DNA of 64,000 bases, taken from Sporosarcina beigongshangi. GTDB taxonomy: Bacteria; Actinomycetota; Actinomycetes; Actinomycetales; Micrococcaceae. Location: contig NZ_JADHDY010000001.1 of assembly GCF_016820535.1 (NCBI RefSeq), forward strand, positions 62,001 to 126,000, given 5' to 3'. Both the position numbers and the translations under genes were made by a program. Shown here one piece after another: positions 57,168 to 64,000 of this stretch. A model generated the notes under the pieces. The model saw nothing but the letters and a program-made list of their open reading frames with translations. It had not been told where the DNA came from and ran no database searches. The first letter of the stretch is position 1. Each line of letters starts with the position of its first letter.

Positions 57168-57170
57168 GGC

Positions 57171-58499
57171 CTAGAAGAAGGTGTGGATGAGGTCCACCAC
57201 CGTGTTGTCGGTGCCTGTGTCGGCCAGAACCGGGATGAGGTTCCACTTGTCGAAGGCCGTGCAGGGGTGGGAGAGTCCCAGCCTGGCCACGTCGCCGATG
57301 GCCACCTCCGTGGTTTCCGGGTCGTAGCGCAGGAAGCAGTGCTGGTCGTTGACGGCGCTGATGGACGCCCCTGGCAGTTCAGCCATGGGCCCGCCGAGTG
57401 CATGGCCAAGCAGCTGCGGCTCCGGCAAGCCTTCGTCCACCGGCATGTCGCGCTTCCCCGCGTCGAGGATGGCGAGTCCGGGTTCCGGGACGGAGACCAC
57501 GCGGGCCCAGGCATGCATGGCGGAGGTGAACGGCGCCTTGCCCCGGGTTCCCCGGCCGCCGCGCGCGAACGGTGAAATGCCGTGGTAGAAGCCGTCGTCG
57601 TGCACCATGTAGGCGCCGCTGCGCAGGACCACGGACACGCGGGGTCCTCCCGCGCTGCCGTCGGAGACACAGCCTGCCAACACGTCCACGACGTCGTCAA
57701 AGTAGGCGCTGCCGCCGGCCGTGACCACCACGTCCGCACCGGGGGCGTAGAGCCCTTCGCCGAGCAGGACCTCGTGGAGTTCGCGCACACCGGCAAGGTA
57801 GCCGCGCACGGTGGCGAGGGATCCGGCGTCGGAAGCGTGGGCGAGCGAACCTTCATAGCCGCCCACACCCACCAGGCGGTGGTGCGGGGAGGCGTTGACG
57901 GCGCGGGCCACCTCAAGTGCCGTGCCGGCGGTGCGGGCACCGGTGCGGCCGCCCGGGCCGCCCAGCTCCACAATGACGTCCAGGACGGTGCCCGGTCGGC
58001 CCTGGAGCACGGTGCCCTGCAGCGCCACGGTCTCCACGGCGTCGACCCAGGACAGCACCTGGAAATCCGCGCCCTGGTGGTCGGCCAGCCAGGCGGCGGC
58101 CTGCGGGTCGGTGAGGCTGTTGGCGAGCATGACGCGGCGCAGCCCGAATGCGTGGCCCACCCGCAGTTGGGAGGCATTGGCCAAGGTGATGCCCCAGGCG
58201 CCGGCGGCCAGCTGGTCGCGCCACATCTGCGGAGCCATGGTGGTCTTGCCGTGCGGCGCCAGCAGGACCCCCTGGGCATCGCACCAGCTCGCCATTTCCG
58301 CCACATTGCCGGCCATGGCACGTGCGCTGAGGGTCAGCACGGGCGTCTGCAGCTGGGCCAGGCGCGCACCCGACTGCGCATACCCGCCGGCGGTCTGGCC
58401 ATGGGCCGCGGCCGGGACCGCCTTGTGGCGCCACGACAGTTCCACGCCGCCGAGTGCGTCCACCATGGCTGTGTCTATGCCGGGCACTGTGCCGTCCAT
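57171..58499 (-). CDS. PLP-dependent deaminase, D-serine dehydratase/DSD-like (candidate D-glucosaminate ammonia-lyase)
   Basis: 442 residues. Alanine-racemase-type barrel: PLP lysine in LLAPHGKTTMAP, the barrel walls VGVGGYEGS, and C-terminal metal-like residues NDQHCFLRY with His-Cys. Eukaryotic-type D-serine dehydratases and D-threonine aldolases share this fold. ATG with AGGAGG nine bases before. Next to KDG kinase and KDPG aldolase, an amino-acid beta-elimination giving 2-keto-3-deoxy-gluconate from D-glucosaminate fits best. Confidence 0.8.
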   Translation of the reverse strand: MDGTVPGIDTAMVDALGGVELSWRHKAVPAAAHGQTAGGYAQSGARLAQLQTPVLTLSARAMAGNVAEMASWCDAQGVLLAPHGKTTMAPQMWRDQLAAGAWGITLANASQLRVGHAFGLRRVMLANSLTDPQAAAWLADHQGADFQVLSWVDAVETVALQGTVLQGRPGTVLDVIVELGGPGGRTGARTAGTALEVARAVNASPHHRLVGVGGYEGSLAHASDAGSLATVRGYLAGVRELHEVLLGEGLYAPGADVVVTAGGSAYFDDVVDVLAGCVSDGSAGGPRVSVVLRSGAYMVHDDGFYHGISPFARGGRGTRGKAPFTSAMHAWARVVSVPEPGLAILDAGKRDMPVDEGLPEPQLLGHALGGPMAELPGASISAVNDQHCFLRYDPETTEVAIGDVARLGLSHPCTAFDKWNLIPVLADTGTDNTVVDLIHTFF

Positions 58500-58534
58500 G
58501 TTTTCCTGCCTCCTGCGGGCCCTTGCCCTGCTGC

Positions 58535-58561
58535 GTTGCGTATACTGCAACGCTTGTTGCA
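58535..58561. promoter_or_regulatory. IclR operator candidate (overlapping inverted repeats)
   Basis: GTTGC-N7-GCAAC (58535-58551) overlaps TGCAAC-N4-GTTGCA (58546-58561), three half-sites of GTTGCA/TGCAAC in 27 bases. It lies in the 139-base gap between the divergent deaminase and kinase genes, about 40 bases from the first and 80 from the second. Confidence 0.6.
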
Positions 58562-58638
58562 AACTTGTTCATGGCATGTCTAACATGGTCAGGATTCGCC
58601 AGTCAAGGCGGCCGCCGCCACGTGTGAAAGGAAACCGC

Positions 58639-59727
58639 ATGCCCACGGTAGTCTGCGTCGGGGAAACGATGGCCATGCTCACCCCCACCGGCCAGGTCCC
58701 CCTGTCGGAGGCCACTGAGTTGTTCTACGGCGTGGGCGGGGCGGAATCCAACGTTGCCACCGGCCTGGCGGCGATGGGCGTGGATGCACACTGGCTCGGT
58801 CGCGTGGGCCGCGACGGCTTTGGCACCCGGATCCTCAACGAACTCCGCAGCCACGGGGTGGGCGTGTCCGCCGTCGAGATCGATCCGAAGCACCCGACTG
58901 GCCTGTACGTCAAGGTGCCGGCTGTGGCGGGCGCCAGCGGTTCGGAGCCCTCGGCCGCCTCCGTCATCTATTACCGCAAGGGCTCGGCGGGCTCCGCGAT
59001 GGACCCCGCCCTGCTGGTCCGGCCGGCCGCCGCAACGCTGCTGGAGCGCGCCACGCTGGTCCATCTCAGCGGCATCACCGCCGCACTCTCCCCCGGCTGC
59101 CGGGACATGCTCACCGCGGTCATGGACGCGCCCCGCAACGGCCGCCTCGTCTCCTTTGACGTCAACTGGCGCGAGCCGCTCTGGCACGATGCCGACAAGG
59201 CGGTTCTGCGCACCCTGGCGAACCGGGCCGACGTCGTCCTGCTGGGCAGCGATGAGGCCGTGCCGGCGTTCGGCACCAACCACGAGGGAGAGCTCCGGGC
59301 ACTGCTGCCGGACCCCGCCGTGATCGTGCTCAAGGACGCGGAAAAAGCGGCCATTGCCCTGATGCCCGACGGCGCCCGGGTGGAGGTTCCCGCGCTGGAC
59401 GTCAGCGTGCTGGAACCTGTGGGGGCCGGGGACGCCTTCGCCGCCGGATACCTCAGCGGCCTGCTGTTTGGGCTGGACCAGCGTTCGTCGCTGCGGCGCG
59501 GGCACATCAGTGCGGCAGCCACCCTGACCGTGCCGGGCGACCGAGGGCCGCTCCCGGGGCAGGATACCCTTGACCTCATCCTGGGTTGCACCGATGACGA
59601 CTGGGCGGCCACGCATGTGGCACCGGGACGGATCGACTCGCCGGTACTGGCCGGCGGCTCCGTGCGGACCGGCGGAGGGCCGTCCGGGGCCCCCACGCCT
59701 GCCGGCACCCCGGGGGGCCTGCTGTGA
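58639..59727 (+). CDS. kdgK: PfkB-family sugar kinase, 2-keto-3-deoxygluconate kinase type
   Basis: 362 residues. N-terminal VVCVGETMAMLTPTG and the GGAESNVATGLA ribokinase site, plus GAGDAFAAGYLSG with the catalytic Asp near residue 262. The C-terminal 50 residues are a variable extension. Phosphorylates 2-keto-3-deoxygluconate to KDPG, which the divergent aldolase consumes. SD GAAAGG. Start matches the family. Confidence 0.85.
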   Translation: MPTVVCVGETMAMLTPTGQVPLSEATELFYGVGGAESNVATGLAAMGVDAHWLGRVGRDGFGTRILNELRSHGVGVSAVEIDPKHPTGLYVKVPAVAGASGSEPSAASVIYYRKGSAGSAMDPALLVRPAAATLLERATLVHLSGITAALSPGCRDMLTAVMDAPRNGRLVSFDVNWREPLWHDADKAVLRTLANRADVVLLGSDEAVPAFGTNHEGELRALLPDPAVIVLKDAEKAAIALMPDGARVEVPALDVSVLEPVGAGDAFAAGYLSGLLFGLDQRSSLRRGHISAAATLTVPGDRGPLPGQDTLDLILGCTDDDWAATHVAPGRIDSPVLAGGSVRTGGGPSGAPTPAGTPGGLL

Positions 59728-60512
59728 GCCAGAGCCTGGTCCGGGCCCTGGGCCTGCTGTCCCAACTGGCACAGCGGCCCGCGACACTGGACGAACTGGC
59801 GTCCACATCCGACGTCCACAAGACCACCGTCATGCGCTTGCTGCACTCCCTGGAAAGCGAGCACTTTCTGGTCCGCAACGGTGCGGGCGAGTTCCAGCTG
59901 GGCAGAAAGTTCTTCGAACTCTCCTCTCAGGCACTGGAACAGCGCGACATCCGGGCCGTCGCGCGCCCCCATCTGGCGGCGCTGAACAACGCCACGGGCC
60001 ACACCGTCCACCTCGCCCAGATGGAGGGTGCCGAGGTGGTCTACATCGACAAGCTCGAGTCCCGCCACCCGGTGCGCATGTACTCGCGGATCGGGCTGAC
60101 GGCGGCGCTGCATTCGGCGGCCGTGGCCAAGGTCATCCTTGCCGATTTGCCGCCGGCCCGGCAGGAAGAAATCGCGGCCGGGCTGGACTATGTAAAAATG
60201 ACCGAGAACACCATCACCTCACCGAGGGAGCTGCTGGCCGAGCTGGCACAGGTCCGGGAACAGGGCTGGGCGCAGGACAGGAGCGAGCACGAGTCGTTCG
60301 TGCACTGCGTTGCCGCGCCCATCCGCGACGCCTCGGGCCGCGTGGTGGCCGCCGCATCATTTTCGGTGCCGGTGGTGTTGCTTGACCATGCCGGGCTGCT
60401 GAACCTGCTGCCTGCACTGACGGCCGGAACCCAGGCGGCGTCCAAGGACCTGGGCTGGGTTCCCGAAAGGAAAAACTTCAATGAGCGCCAAGACCGTAGT
60501 ACTGACCGATGA
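59724..60512 (+). CDS. IclR-family regulator
   Basis: 262 residues. Helix-turn-helix LDELASTSDVHKTTVMRLLHSLE (positions 22-44), then the ligand domain with GHTVHLAQMEG and the AAPIRDASGRVVAAAS segment. GTG start overlaps the kdgK stop (GTGA). Translation continues 12-15 codons past the usual family end, running over the ridA ribosome-binding site and start, which suggests a lost stop codon. Probably represses the divergent genes through the GTTGCA repeats. Confidence 0.88.
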   Translation: MSQSLVRALGLLSQLAQRPATLDELASTSDVHKTTVMRLLHSLESEHFLVRNGAGEFQLGRKFFELSSQALEQRDIRAVARPHLAALNNATGHTVHLAQMEGAEVVYIDKLESRHPVRMYSRIGLTAALHSAAVAKVILADLPPARQEEIAAGLDYVKMTENTITSPRELLAELAQVREQGWAQDRSEHESFVHCVAAPIRDASGRVVAAASFSVPVVLLDHAGLLNLLPALTAGTQAASKDLGWVPERKNFNERQDRSTDR

Positions 60513-60885
60513 GGCCCCCGCCCCCGCGCACGTCTTCTCGCAGGGCGTGAAGAAGGGCAACATGTTCCAGGTGTCGGGGCAGGGCCCCATGGACCCGGTG
60601 GCCAACGAATACATTGGCGCCGGCGATGTCCGTGCCCAGACACGCCGCACGCTGGAAAACGTCAAGGCGATCCTGGAAGCCGGCGGCTCCAGCGTTGAGG
60701 ACGTCATCATGTTCCGGGTCTACCTGACCACGCGCGGGGACTTCCCTGCGATGAACGAGGTCTACGGCGAGTTCATCAGGGAAAACGTCCCCAGCGGCGC
60801 ACTCCCCTCCCGCACCACGGTCTTCGTCGAACTGCCGCACGAGGTCATGCTCGTGGAAATCGACGCCCTCGCCGTCACCTCGTAG
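60481..60885 (+). CDS. ridA: RidA/YjgF/YER057c-family enamine/imine deaminase
   Basis: 134 residues. Conserved GQGPMDPVANEY, the catalytic Arg in SRTTVFVELP near residue 110, and the C-terminal VEIDALA. RidA hydrolyses reactive enamines made by PLP dehydratases, so its presence beside a PLP deaminase is logical. SD GAAAGGA precedes the ATG; overlaps the IclR frame by 32 bases. Closes the rightward operon. Confidence 0.9.
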   Translation: MSAKTVVLTDEAPAPAHVFSQGVKKGNMFQVSGQGPMDPVANEYIGAGDVRAQTRRTLENVKAILEAGGSSVEDVIMFRVYLTTRGDFPAMNEVYGEFIRENVPSGALPSRTTVFVELPHEVMLVEIDALAVTS

Positions 60886-61561
60886 GGGCCCACCTTTCAC
60901 TTGCGGCGCGCCACATGCCCGGCACGTCGATGGCTTTGTCCTGGCCACCGGTGCTCCGCAGTTTTTTGTGCACGACGGCGACCGGCGCCTTGCGCTGCCT
61001 GCGCCCGCGTAGCGTCGGCGGCACAGCCGTATTGGCACCCGGCAGGGTTTCGTCTACGCCGCGCCGCCGGTATTTGAATTTCCCGTCGGCCGCCCGTTGG
61101 ACACCCCCCAACGGGGCCGGTCCATGACATCGAGCGCCACGGGACGGGCAGCAAACCGCGTTCGCCGCACATTTTTTGACGGAGAAATTCTCAGCTCCAC
61201 GCGCCTGGCCCATGGCCCCGGCCGGCAGGCACAAGTGCCGTTACCTGGCCGTCAACGCCGTCATGAAAACAGTTGACAACTTCCACGTCCTGGCACGCTT
61301 GGGAGCGGGCCCAACGTTCCAGCGCCGCATCAAATTCATCGGCGGGGCTGCTTCCTCCGACGATATCCGGGACGGGCTGTTTCAGCCCAAACAGTGCCTG
61401 TCGCGGGAGTTTTCCAAAGAACCGGGCATGGACATGTTTGAGGTTGCAGGTGAGCCGTTTCACCCCCAGCTGCAGCGCGGGGCCGGGACGTGAGGCACAT
61501 GGGAGGCGCCGGCGTCGTGCTTCTTGATGCACGAGCCGGCGCCTCCCGACCTTCGAATCAG
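60886..61561. other. Gene-poor stretch at the right edge of the accessory region
   Basis: 676 bases with only overlapping short frames on both strands. A minus-strand frame (about 61190-61530) shows protein-like text (GLKQPVPDIVGGSSPADEF) without a recognisable family or start signal. Probably degraded sequence left by past insertion or deletion. Confidence 0.45.
61501..61547 (-). terminator. Hairpin after the AMIN-like gene
   Basis: 13-bp arms (61501-61513 and 61535-61547) plus 6-bp inner stem (61515-61520 with 61529-61534) and an 8-nt loop. One unpaired G interrupts. It starts 14 bases after the stop codon; no U-run follows. Confidence 0.55.
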
Positions 61562-62107
61562 CTACCAGCGGTGGGCCACATCAACGACGATCCGGGTCAC
61601 ATCGCCCGGGCCGTGGAGCACAAACACCCGGAAAGGCAGCCGGGCCCGGAGACCAAGGCCCAGAGACGTCCGGCCCTCAAAGCTGCCAGCCAGCGCCACC
61701 TGGCGGAACGTTGAGTAGGCTGCCACATTGGAGAGCTCGTTGCGGTTGGCCGGCTGGTACGTGGACTGGCCGGCCGCATTGTAGGCCGGGGCCAACACCG
61801 TGACCTGAACGAAGGCGCCGCCCCGCAGCGGGACCACATCGCCCTTGCCCGGGGTCGTTACCGCGGAGACGTAGCGGACGGAGTAGCCGTTGGCACTGCC
61901 CTTGATGTCAACCACCAGGCGGTCGAAGCAGTCTTGGCGCCCCGTGCGGACATTGGAAACGGTTGCGCTGGAACCCGTGCCGGCCGACTTGGCCAGCGAG
62001 CCCCATGCAATGCCGCAATACGGCGCGGCCTGGGCCGGCGCCGGGCTGGCAATGAGGAAGGCTGCGAGCAGCCCCGCAACTGCCAGCAATGTCTTAAAGA
62101 TTTTCAT
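61562..62107 (-). CDS. Secreted AMIN-like domain protein
   Basis: 181 residues. The signal peptide ends AQA at about residue 26 before APYCGIAWG; the mature part has two cysteines (Cys in YCG, and DCF) suited to a disulfide, and a beta-rich fold: RTGRQDCFDRLVVDIKG, VPLRGGAFVQV, and RVFVLHGPGDVTRIVVDV. AMIN-like domains are thought to bind cell-wall sugars. AGAGG before the ATG; an upstream extension of 41 codons is disregarded. Function unknown. Confidence 0.8.
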   Translation of the reverse strand: MKIFKTLLAVAGLLAAFLIASPAPAQAAPYCGIAWGSLAKSAGTGSSATVSNVRTGRQDCFDRLVVDIKGSANGYSVRYVSAVTTPGKGDVVPLRGGAFVQVTVLAPAYNAAGQSTYQPANRNELSNVAAYSTFRQVALAGSFEGRTSLGLGLRARLPFRVFVLHGPGDVTRIVVDVAHRW

Positions 62108-62348
62108 GGAAAACACCTCTTGGGGGAACCGTGAACACCCTGTTGCACGGTGATTAAACGCTAGGCCCGCCCCCACCGCTGTGCACCGGGTCCAAAGAAA
62201 AATTCGCCCAACCGTTATGGCCGTCGCCAAGAGGGGTGGAAAACGTTATGCGTGTTTCTTTTTCTTGCGCCGTTCGGCGGAACGGGCTCGAGCTGCGCCA
62301 GCGTTTGGAAAATATCAACCATTGCTGCGCGGGCGTTGAGGGGCGGCC

Positions 62349-63320
62349 TCAGCCGAGGGCGCGGGGGTGGGCCGCCGCGTAGACTTCGCGCAGTGTGTCG
62401 GCCGTCACGAGCGTGTACACCTGGGTGGTGGTGACGGATGCATGGCCCAGGAGCTCCTGCACCACGCGGACATCGGCCCCGCCTTCCAGGAGGTGGGTGG
62501 CGAAGGAGTGCCGCAGCGTGTGCGGGGAGACGTCCGCCTCGACCTGGGCCTGTTCTGCGACGGTCTTCAGGATGGTCCACACGCTCTGCCTGCTGAGCCG
62601 GCCTCCACGGGCGTTCAGGAACAAAGCCGGCGTGCCCCTGCCCTTGGCAACCAGTGCCGGCCGGCCACGCACGAGGTAGCCCTCCAGCGCCCGGAGCGCG
62701 TAGGAGCCGATGGGAACGATGCGTTCCTTGGACCCCTTGCCGAACAGGCGCACCAGGGAGGGCCCGTCGTCGGGCGAGTCCGGAAAGACGAGGTCGTCCA
62801 CGTCCAGGCCCACGGCTTCGCTGATGCGTGCGCCGGTGGAATAGAGGAATTCCAGCATGGCGGCATCCCGCAGCCCGGTTGGCGTGTCGGTTCCCGCCGA
62901 TTCCAGGATCCGGGTGACGTCGTGGACGCTGATGGCCTTGGGCAGGCGGCGGCCCGGCTGTGGGGGATGAATGTCGGCGGCCGGGTCGGAGTCACAGACG
63001 CCCTCGAGCGCCCAGAACTTGTGCAGCCCGCGCACGGACACGATGGTGCGCGCCACCGAACGCATGCCAAGCGCGGAACCGCCATCATCGCCGTCGGACA
63101 AGCCCTGCGCAAATTCGCTGACGTGCCGTCGCAGCACCTGGCCCGGTGCGGTGACCCCGGCAGCCGCAAGGAAGGCCTCGTAGCGTCGCAGGTCCCGCTG
63201 GTACGCGGCAAGCGTGTTGGGGGCAAGCCCGCGCTCCACGCCGACGTGCTGCAGGTAGTCGGCGATGGCACGCGCCAGCGCCGTGGGAGCTCCCCCGACG
63301 CCGGCGCCCGGGCTGGTCAC
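62349..63320 (-). CDS. xerD: Tyrosine recombinase XerD
   Basis: 323 residues. SAM-like core-binding N-domain (residues 15-120), then catalytic domain with Arg165 (GARISE), Lys195 (GKGSKE), His267 and Arg270 (SPHTLRHSF), His293 and nucleophile Tyr302 (VYTLV). Resolves chromosome dimers at dif with XerC. GTG start overlaps the NUDIX TGA. The context NUDIX - xerD next to pyrG is conserved in actinobacteria, so this is the housekeeping copy, not a phage integrase. Confidence 0.95.
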   Translation of the reverse strand: MTSPGAGVGGAPTALARAIADYLQHVGVERGLAPNTLAAYQRDLRRYEAFLAAAGVTAPGQVLRRHVSEFAQGLSDGDDGGSALGMRSVARTIVSVRGLHKFWALEGVCDSDPAADIHPPQPGRRLPKAISVHDVTRILESAGTDTPTGLRDAAMLEFLYSTGARISEAVGLDVDDLVFPDSPDDGPSLVRLFGKGSKERIVPIGSYALRALEGYLVRGRPALVAKGRGTPALFLNARGGRLSRQSVWTILKTVAEQAQVEADVSPHTLRHSFATHLLEGGADVRVVQELLGHASVTTTQVYTLVTADTLREVYAAAHPRALG

Positions 63321-64000
63321 TGCAGGCGCTGGGACGGGTGCTCGGGCCAGGGTGCACCGCCCGGGCGCAGCCCGGCGAAGTCATTGCGGGCTGCCTGTGC
63401 CGCGGCCAGGATGCCGACGACGGCGGACGGGTTGTGTATGTGCCCGGCCAGCACCGCGGCGGCCGCCTCTTCCAAGTCCACCCAGGCGAACTCGATTTCG
63501 GCTTCCTCGTCGGTGCGCTCGTGGCGCCGGTCCTCCGGCACCTCGGTGATGCCGCGGGCCAGGTAGATCCGGATGGCTTCGCTCGAGGAGCCGGGAGAGT
63601 TGAAGAAGTCCGTGAGGACCTGCCACTGGGCAGCCTCAAGGTCGGCTTCCTCGGCGAGTTCACGGGCGGCGCCCACCACGAAGTCCTCACCTTCCACGTC
63701 CAGCAGGCCGGCGGGAACCTCCCACAGGTTCATCTGGACGGGGTGGCGGTACTGGCGCAGGAGCAGCACCTGACGTGCCTCGTTCAGGACGACCACGGCC
63801 ACGGCCCCGGGGTGGGCAATGTAGTCCCGGGTCAGCGGGGCGCCGCCGGGCGTCAGCGAAAACGTATCTGAAACCACGTTCCAAATGCGCCCCTGGTACA
63901 CCGTGGACTGCGAATGCAGCGCTCGGACACTAACTTCGTCAGTTACGGCCGGCGACGTCGCGCCCGGCCCGGACTGTCCCGCAGTCCCCGGTGCACCAAG
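63317..64000 (-). CDS. NUDIX hydrolase, ADP-ribose pyrophosphatase type (5' end outside window)
   Basis: At least 227 codons, open to the last base with no start codon in the window upstream of residue YQGRIW. Nudix box: [28 protein letters not shown] (20 residues then 8 more), with the YRHPV and NLWEVPAG motifs of the ADP-ribose/GDP-mannose group. The first 35 visible residues are a Pro/Ala/Ser-rich tail. It sits between pyrG and xerD in the typical arrangement. Confidence 0.88.
   Translation of the reverse strand, partial: LGAPGTAGQSGPGATSPAVTDEVSVRALHSQSTVYQGRIWNVVSDTFSLTPGGAPLTRDYIAHPGAVAVVVLNEARQVLLLRQYRHPVQMNLWEVPAGLLDVEGEDFVVGAARELAEEADLEAAQWQVLTDFFNSPGSSSEAIRIYLARGITEVPEDRRHERTDEEAEIEFAWVDLEEAAAAVLAGHIHNPSAVVGILAAAQAARNDFAGLRPGGAPWPEHPSQRLQ

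Noticed and set aside
62349-63320. Tyrosine recombinase as an island integrase
   Set aside because: Its context (NUDIX and a coupled start) and length match housekeeping XerD; no att repeats were found.

Overview
The window is 64 kb of high-GC actinobacterial chromosome. Protein families, codon use and gene order point to the Micrococcaceae, most likely Arthrobacter or a close relative. There is no integrase of phage type, transposase, plasmid replication gene, rRNA or CRISPR array. XerD at the right end is the housekeeping recombinase. This taxonomic call is inference from gene content; no database was searched.

Layout. (1) 1-17 kb: the tail of a fatty-acyl-CoA ligase, pyruvate carboxylase (pyc), glycine decarboxylase (gcvP), a ParA-like ATPase, and the conserved actinobacterial block gcvH - garA-type FHA protein - MerR (ftsR type) - bifunctional nuclease - second MerR, all on the minus strand. 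Then come a membrane protein with two paired fluoride channels (crcB x2), a YjaB-type acetyltransferase, a DmdC-type acyl-CoA dehydrogenase, a GyrI-like protein and a YhhN protein. (2) 17.1-17.95 kb: a scar of broken gene pieces beside tRNA-Pro(GGG). (3) 18-25.7 kb: the housekeeping block der - plsC - cmk - tyrA - rluB - scpB - scpA - parA (minus strand), with nearly every junction overlapping or abutting, followed by a divergent two-gene ABC exporter. (4) 28-61 kb: an accessory catabolic region lying between the parA block and the xerD/NUDIX pair, which are near neighbours in many actinobacteria. (5) 61.5-64 kb: a secreted AMIN-like protein, xerD and a NUDIX gene cut by the window edge.

The accessory region is a set of self-contained modules, most with their own regulator. 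They are: a LacI-controlled sugar ABC importer with ThuA and two Gfo/Idh dehydrogenases but no ATPase; an alditol-oxidase-like flavoprotein; the DctA dicarboxylate carrier with a CitAB-type two-component system; a GntR-controlled methylcitrate cycle (prpE divergent from gntR-prpD-prpB-prpC); guanine deaminase with xanthine dehydrogenase (xdhABC); and an IclR-controlled cluster.

The IclR cluster holds a D-aminoacylase-type deacetylase, a PLP deaminase, RidA, a 2-keto-3-deoxygluconate kinase and KDPG aldolase. The best reading I can offer is a complete route from an N-acetylated 2-amino sugar acid (N-acetyl-D-glucosaminate, the oxidised chitin monomer) through 2-keto-3-deoxygluconate to pyruvate and glyceraldehyde 3-phosphate. 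That assignment is inference from families and context. Paired palindromes that look like the matching operators are visible in the LacI, GntR and IclR control regions, so much of the regulatory wiring can be read directly from the sequence.
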